From NCBI GenBank assembly GCA_035544395.1, contig DATKFM010000084.1, forward strand, positions 1 to 10,510: a stretch of 10,510 bases of DNA. Direction: 5' to 3'. Both the position numbers and the translations under genes were made by a program. Below the pieces are notes generated by a model that did no database searches, was not told where the DNA came from, and saw nothing but the letters and a program-made list of their open reading frames with translations. Positions 7,484 through 10,510 of this stretch are shown in pieces; position 1 is the stretch's first letter; each line of letters starts with the position of its first letter. Origin of the DNA: DATKFM01 sp035544395. GTDB lineage: Bacteria > Pseudomonadota > Alphaproteobacteria > Dongiales > Dongiaceae.

Positions 7484-7648
7484 ATGCGCCACAGCGATCT
7501 CAATACGCGACTGCCTTACGCCCTGCGGACTGGTTCCGCCGGCGTGGGCTTTGTCAGCCGGAGATTGCTGGTCGGTACGGCCGTTATCCTCGGCGATTTG
7601 GTTCTGCTCGGCGTCCTCCTGTATTACGGCGGTGTCTTCGATCTCTGA
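7484..7648 (+). CDS. Small single-helix membrane protein, unknown function
   Basis: I do not recognise this 54-residue ORF. It begins MRHSDLNTRLPYALRTG, is basic up to two arginines (SRR), and then has one hydrophobic helix (about residues 28-48, LLVGTAVILGDLVLLGVLLYY) ending in GGVFDL. Positive residues before the helix predict the N-terminus inside and the short tail outside. GAGGA lies 8 bases before the ATG at 7484; the frame is also open from an ATG at 7463, which lacks a comparable site. A canonical terminator begins 45 bases after the stop, so it may be its own transcription unit. Its C-terminal pattern LYxxGVxxL recurs in the small ORF at 7963-8151. It could be a chance ORF, but the ribosome site, helix and terminator together favour a real gene. 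Confidence 0.5.
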   Translation: MRHSDLNTRLPYALRTGSAGVGFVSRRLLVGTAVILGDLVLLGVLLYYGGVFDL

Positions 7649-7693
7649 AGACCTGTCCCTCCAGACTTCCCTGTCCCCCAACCTCCCCCACTT

Positions 7694-7722
7694 CGCCCCG
7701 CATAACCGCGGGGCGTTTTTTT
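7694..7722 (+). terminator. Rho-independent terminator
   Basis: CGCCCCGC at 7694-7701 and GCGGGGCG at 7708-7715 form a perfect 8-bp stem with a 6-base loop, followed directly by seven T residues (7716-7722). It is oriented to stop + strand transcription, after the small ORF ending at 7648. Confidence 0.9.
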
Positions 7723-7962
7723 GGCAGAGGCAAGAGTTTTGGCGCCGGAACGAAACATTGGCGCAATGGATCGGGACCGCTCTCAGTACGCCCGCTTGAT
7801 TTCCTTCAAACATTCCGGAAATCAACGTTAACTTGTTAACAATGATTGACGCGTAATATTCATCACTGAGCGCTATGCCTTTGTCGCGTATTTGTATAGC
7901 ATGCTGCTCAACTCCGGCAGGCCAACAAGGCCGAATGAACCGGAAAGTCGTGGGAGTGGAAA
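7723..7962 (+). promoter_or_regulatory. AT-richer intergenic region, probable promoter region of the second small ORF
   Basis: Between the terminator and the ATG at 7963 I see no gene. Positions about 7800-7900 are clearly less GC-rich than the rest of the window, as expected of a promoter. TTGACG at 7846-7851 is a good -35 candidate, but the best -10 partner, CGCTAT at 7871-7876, is weak and 19 bases away. GTTAAC occurs twice just upstream. The exact promoter is uncertain. Confidence 0.35.
7827..7840. repeat. Paired GTTAAC palindromes, possible operator
   Basis: Two GTTAAC palindromes (7827-7832 and 7835-7840) are separated by two bases, making a near-symmetric 14-base element just upstream of the -35 candidate at 7846. 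The TTAA halves are 4 bases apart, not the 7 expected of the alphaproteobacterial regulator CtrA, so I do not assign it to CtrA. Confidence 0.3.
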
Positions 7963-8151
7963 ATGCTGGCTTCGATCGGGACCCGTTCTTCGGGTTGGAC
8001 CAAGACTCCAAGTGCAATCACAGCGCGCCCCTCGCTGCGGTCCGTGGCCGCGGCCATCGGCTGGGGTCTCACCATCGCAACCTGTACCATGTTGGCGCAG
8101 GCAGTCGCTGTGCTCGGCTCGCTCTACGCTTCAGGAGTCGTTTCTCTCTAA
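7963..8151 (+). CDS. Second small single-helix membrane protein, unknown function
   Basis: I do not recognise this 62-residue ORF. Residues 1-26 are rich in Ser, Thr and Arg/Lys; residues about 28-55 form one long hydrophobic helix (AAAIGWGLTIATCTMLAQAV and onward), and the protein ends SLYASGVVSL. GGGAG lies 6 bases before the ATG at 7963. The layout is the same as in the small protein encoded at 7484-7648: a basic N-terminal segment, one helix near the C-terminus and an LYxxGVxxL ending. They may be diverged paralogues, although the N-terminal halves do not align by eye. A hairpin follows 18 bases after the stop. A chance ORF cannot be excluded. Confidence 0.45.
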   Translation: MLASIGTRSSGWTKTPSAITARPSLRSVAAAIGWGLTIATCTMLAQAVAVLGSLYASGVVSL

Positions 8152-8169
8152 CACACAATTGATTCGCGG

Positions 8170-8189
8170 TTCTCCGGCAGGCCGGAGAA
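8170..8189 (+). other. Hairpin after the second small ORF
   Basis: TTCTCCGG at 8170-8177 pairs perfectly with CCGGAGAA at 8182-8189 around a CAGG loop. CGCGG at 8165-8169 and CCGCG at 8194-8198 can extend the stem past a small bulge. No T-run follows, so it is at best an atypical terminator or an mRNA 3' stabiliser. Confidence 0.45.
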
Positions 8190-8248
8190 TGCACCGCGAC
8201 CGGTGCGGGTTGTCGGATATCGGGCGCGCCCGCTAGATTGCGGCGGCG

Positions 8249-9166
8249 ATGATGAACCCCCCGCATCCTTCAGCGACATTGCCTTCCCTTTCTATTGCAG
8301 CCAGCGGCCTGCTTTGGGGCCTCTGGTGGATTCCACTGCGGCAGGTCGAGGCTGCGGGCCTGCAGGGCGCCTGGGCCAGCATCGTCATCTTCGGCCTTTG
8401 CGCGCTGCTGACCCTGCCGTTGGCTTGGCGCGGCCGCCGGCCGAACAGCGCCGAAATCCGCAACCTTTTGATCATGGGCGTGATGTCCGGCGTTACACTG
8501 GCGCTCTGGAACTTTGCGCTGCTGACCGGTAGCGTAGTGCGGGTGACCCTGCTGTTCTACTTGGCGCCGGTTTGGGGCACGCTGTTCGGATTCCTGTTCT
8601 TCAATTTGCCCTTGCGCGGCTTCCGCGTGCTGACCATCGCCTTTGGCTTCGCCGGCGCGGTCATCCTGCTGGGGCTGGAGGGTTTGGGCTCAACGCCGCT
8701 GTCCCTGGCCGATGGCGCGGCGCTCATCTCCAGCATCGCCTTCGCCCTGACGGCGACCTATTCGCGTAAGCTGGGCGGCAGCATCACCGGCTGGCAGAAG
8801 ACATTCGTTTCGGGACTCATGGGCGCGCTGTTCGCCGTTCCTCTGCTGGCGCTGCCTATTGCCGCGGGGACGCCGCCCTCGCCGGCAATTATCGGTTCGG
8901 CCGCCCCCTATCTGCTGATCTGCATGCTCTGGCAGGTATTGCTCGCCTGGCTGGTCATGTGGGGCAGCGGATTTGTCGAGCCCGGGCGAGTCACCGTGCT
9001 GCTTCTGCTGGAAGTCGTCGGCGCCGCCGTCAGCGCCGCCATCCTGACCGATGAGCCCTTCGGTTTGCGCGAGATCCTGGGCTGTTTTTTCATCGTGGGC
9101 GCCGGCCTTATCGAGGGCTTCGACGAAATCAAGGCTAGCCGCGCCGCGCATCAGAAATCTGCCTGA
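8249..9166 (+). CDS. DMT-superfamily (EamA) inner-membrane transporter
   Basis: This 305-residue membrane protein is of the ten-helix EamA type, whose members mostly export amino acids, metabolites or drugs; the substrate here is unknown. Both halves of the internal duplication are visible. The first begins IAASGLLWGLWWIPLRQVEAAG and runs to LEGLG near residue 150. The second begins ADGAALISSIAFALTATYSRKLGG and ends with the typical LLLLEVVGAAVSAAILTDEPFGLREILGCFFIVGAGLIEG. The latter corresponds to the family's usual closing segment of a helix, a short E-P loop and a last helix. Length is normal. Two ATG codons stand in tandem at 8249 and 8252, with only a weak GGCGG upstream, so the exact start is ambiguous by one residue. 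It has no evident link to the upstream catabolic operon. Confidence 0.9.
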   Translation: MMNPPHPSATLPSLSIAASGLLWGLWWIPLRQVEAAGLQGAWASIVIFGLCALLTLPLAWRGRRPNSAEIRNLLIMGVMSGVTLALWNFALLTGSVVRVTLLFYLAPVWGTLFGFLFFNLPLRGFRVLTIAFGFAGAVILLGLEGLGSTPLSLADGAALISSIAFALTATYSRKLGGSITGWQKTFVSGLMGALFAVPLLALPIAAGTPPSPAIIGSAAPYLLICMLWQVLLAWLVMWGSGFVEPGRVTVLLLLEVVGAAVSAAILTDEPFGLREILGCFFIVGAGLIEGFDEIKASRAAHQKSA

Positions 9167-9169
9167 CGC

Positions 9170-9196
9170 CGCTGCTTGCCAACGGCCTCGGCAGCG
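9170..9196 (+). other. Possible hairpin between transporter and synthetase genes
   Basis: CGCTGC at 9170-9175 pairs with GCAGCG at 9191-9196, and GCC/GGC inside can add three pairs. TGGTTTCC follows rather than a clean T-run, so it may be a weak terminator or nothing. Confidence 0.3.
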
Positions 9197-9245
9197 TGGT
9201 TTCCTGACCGAAAGAGAAAATCCGCCGGGTAGGGAGGCAAGCGTC

Positions 9246-10510
9246 ATGGGCAAGCTGAGCCGCAGCTATGTGCATGGCGGCAGCGAGAAGCCGCTGATCG
9301 GCCAGACATTGGGCGAGTATTTCGATGCGGCGGCGCAGCGCTGGGCCGATTGCGATGCCTTGATCGTGCGGCAGCAGAATCTGCGCTGGACTTATCGAGA
9401 TCTCCAGCAAAAGGTCGACGCCTTCGCGGCCGGGCTGCTCGCGCTCGGGCTGCAGCCCGGCGACCGCATCGGCATCTGGTCGCCGAACAATTCGGAATGG
9501 GTGATCACGCAGTTCGCAACCGCAAAAGCCGGGCTCATCCTCGTCAACATCAACCCGTCCTACCGCCTGGCCGAGCTGGAATATGCGCTGAACAAGGTCG
9601 GCTGCAAGGCGCTGATCACGGCCACGGCCCTAAAGAGCAGCGACTATATCGCCATGCTCAACGAGCTGGCGCCGGAGTTGGCGAGCGGCCGGCCGGGGCA
9701 GTTGCGCGCCGCCAGGCTACCGGACCTGCGCACGGTCATCCGCATTGGCGGGCCGTCGCCGGGCATGCTCGCGTTCGACGATGTGGCCGGGTTGGGCACG
9801 GATGCCGAACGCCAAAAGCTTCGGGAGATTTCTGCCGATCTCCAGTTCGACGATCCCATCAACATCCAATTCACCAGCGGCACCACGGGCTTCCCCAAGG
9901 GCGCCACGCTGACGCACCATAACATCCTCAACAACGGCTACTTCATCGGCGAGACCATGCGTCTCACCGAGAAGGACCGCATTTGCATTCCCGTGCCGCT
10001 CTATCACTGCTTCGGCATGGTCCTGGGCAACCTCGCCTGTGTCACCCATGGCGCCGCGATGGTCTATCCCGGCGAGGCGTTCGATCCCCAGGCGGTATTG
10101 GCAACCGTGCAGGATGAACGCTGCACCGGTCTCTATGGCGTGCCCACCATGTTCATCGCCGAGCTAGGCCATGCGGAATTCAAGCGTTTCGATCTCTCTT
10201 CGCTGCGCACCGGCATCATGGCCGGCTCGCCTTGCCCCACCGAAGTCATGAAGCGCGTGGTGGGCGAGATGCATATGCGGGACGTCACGATCTGCTACGG
10301 GATGACGGAGACCAGTCCCGTCAGTTTCCAGACGGCGGCCGACGATCCGCTGGAAAAGCGCGTCGGCAGCGTCGGCCGCATCCATCCCCACCTGGAGGTG
10401 AAGGTCGTCGACGAGTCGGGCCGCATCGTGCCGCCGGGCATGCCTGGCGAGCTCTGCACCCGCGGCTACTCCGTCATGCGCGGCTATTGGAACGACGCCG
10501 ACAAGACGGC
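9246..10510 (+). CDS. AMP-forming acyl-CoA synthetase (ACSF2/FadD-like), 3' end cut by window
   Basis: This enzyme activates a carboxylic acid, probably a medium- or long-chain fatty acid, to its CoA thioester through an acyl-adenylate. I translated 421 codons before the window edge; relatives run to about 540-570, so the C-terminal lid domain is missing only because of the cut. The ATP-binding loop TSGTTGFPKG is at residues 210-219, PLYHCFGMV follows, and the adenylate motif YGMTETSP begins at residue 351. The sequence reaches MRGYWNDADKT, which normally comes just before the hinge motif with the GD aspartate. The opening (SYVHGGSEKPLIGQTLGEYFD) and the INPSYRLAELEYALNKVGCKAL segment resemble the ACSF2-like group often annotated as fatty-acyl-CoA synthetases. 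A strong AGGGAGG at 9231-9237 lies 8 bases before the ATG. It begins 79 bases after the transporter gene. Confidence 0.93.
   Translation, partial: MGKLSRSYVHGGSEKPLIGQTLGEYFDAAAQRWADCDALIVRQQNLRWTYRDLQQKVDAFAAGLLALGLQPGDRIGIWSPNNSEWVITQFATAKAGLILVNINPSYRLAELEYALNKVGCKALITATALKSSDYIAMLNELAPELASGRPGQLRAARLPDLRTVIRIGGPSPGMLAFDDVAGLGTDAERQKLREISADLQFDDPINIQFTSGTTGFPKGATLTHHNILNNGYFIGETMRLTEKDRICIPVPLYHCFGMVLGNLACVTHGAAMVYPGEAFDPQAVLATVQDERCTGLYGVPTMFIAELGHAEFKRFDLSSLRTGIMAGSPCPTEVMKRVVGEMHMRDVTICYGMTETSPVSFQTAADDPLEKRVGSVGRIHPHLEVKVVDESGRIVPPGMPGELCTRGYSVMRGYWNDADKT

Noticed and set aside
7912..8183. 12-base direct repeat CTCCGGCAGGCC flanking the second small ORF (7912-7923 and 8172-8183)
   Set aside because: A 12-base match is expected by chance in GC-rich DNA of this length, and there is no transposase, target duplication pattern or further similarity; the second copy is part of a hairpin.
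7402..8236. Other overlapping open frames in the intergenic region (7402-7839, 7439-8017 minus, 7875-8162, 7892-8236)
   Set aside because: They run through the terminator or promoter-like DNA, lack good ribosome sites, and have no recognisable protein character.

Overview
The window is GC-rich throughout. Its protein families and codon use (GGC, GCC, CTG, CGC) suggest an alphaproteobacterium, probably of the Hyphomicrobiales or Rhodospirillales type. That assignment is an inference from composition and protein resemblance; no rRNA or other marker gene is present. All supported genes are on the + strand. I see no tRNA, rRNA, insertion sequence, CRISPR array, phage gene or integration site.

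Positions 229-7291 hold what looks like one catabolic operon: a secreted amino-acid-type solute-binding protein, an unusually large permease of the polar amino acid family, a family 1 beta-glycosidase whose start overlaps the permease stop, and a 1027-residue fusion. The fusion joins a small-molecule kinase of the hydroxylysine kinase type, an M23 (LAS-type) metallopeptidase domain with all its metal ligands, and a class III PLP enzyme that most resembles the AGXT2L ammonia/phosphate lyases (ethanolamine-phosphate and phosphohydroxylysine phospholyases). Two hairpins lie between the binding protein and permease genes and may make the binding protein more abundant than the rest. No ATPase subunit for the transporter is visible.

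Read together, the four genes suggest a pathway. A glycosylated amino alcohol or amino acid is imported, deglycosylated in the cytoplasm, phosphorylated on the freed hydroxyl, and then broken down by loss of phosphate and ammonia. A beta-glycosylated hydroxylysine (the collagen modification) or a beta-glycoside of an ethanolamine-like compound would fit every step. This is a hypothesis from gene content, not something the sequence proves.

Positions 7292-8248 are mostly non-coding but carry two small ORFs (54 and 62 codons) with good ribosome binding sites. Each encodes a single membrane helix, and both end in the pattern LYxxGVxxL. The first is followed by a textbook intrinsic terminator at 7694-7722.

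Positions 8249-10510 hold a drug/metabolite-type (EamA) exporter and the first 421 codons of an acyl-CoA synthetase, cut by the window edge. These look like ordinary housekeeping or accessory metabolism, unrelated to the first operon.
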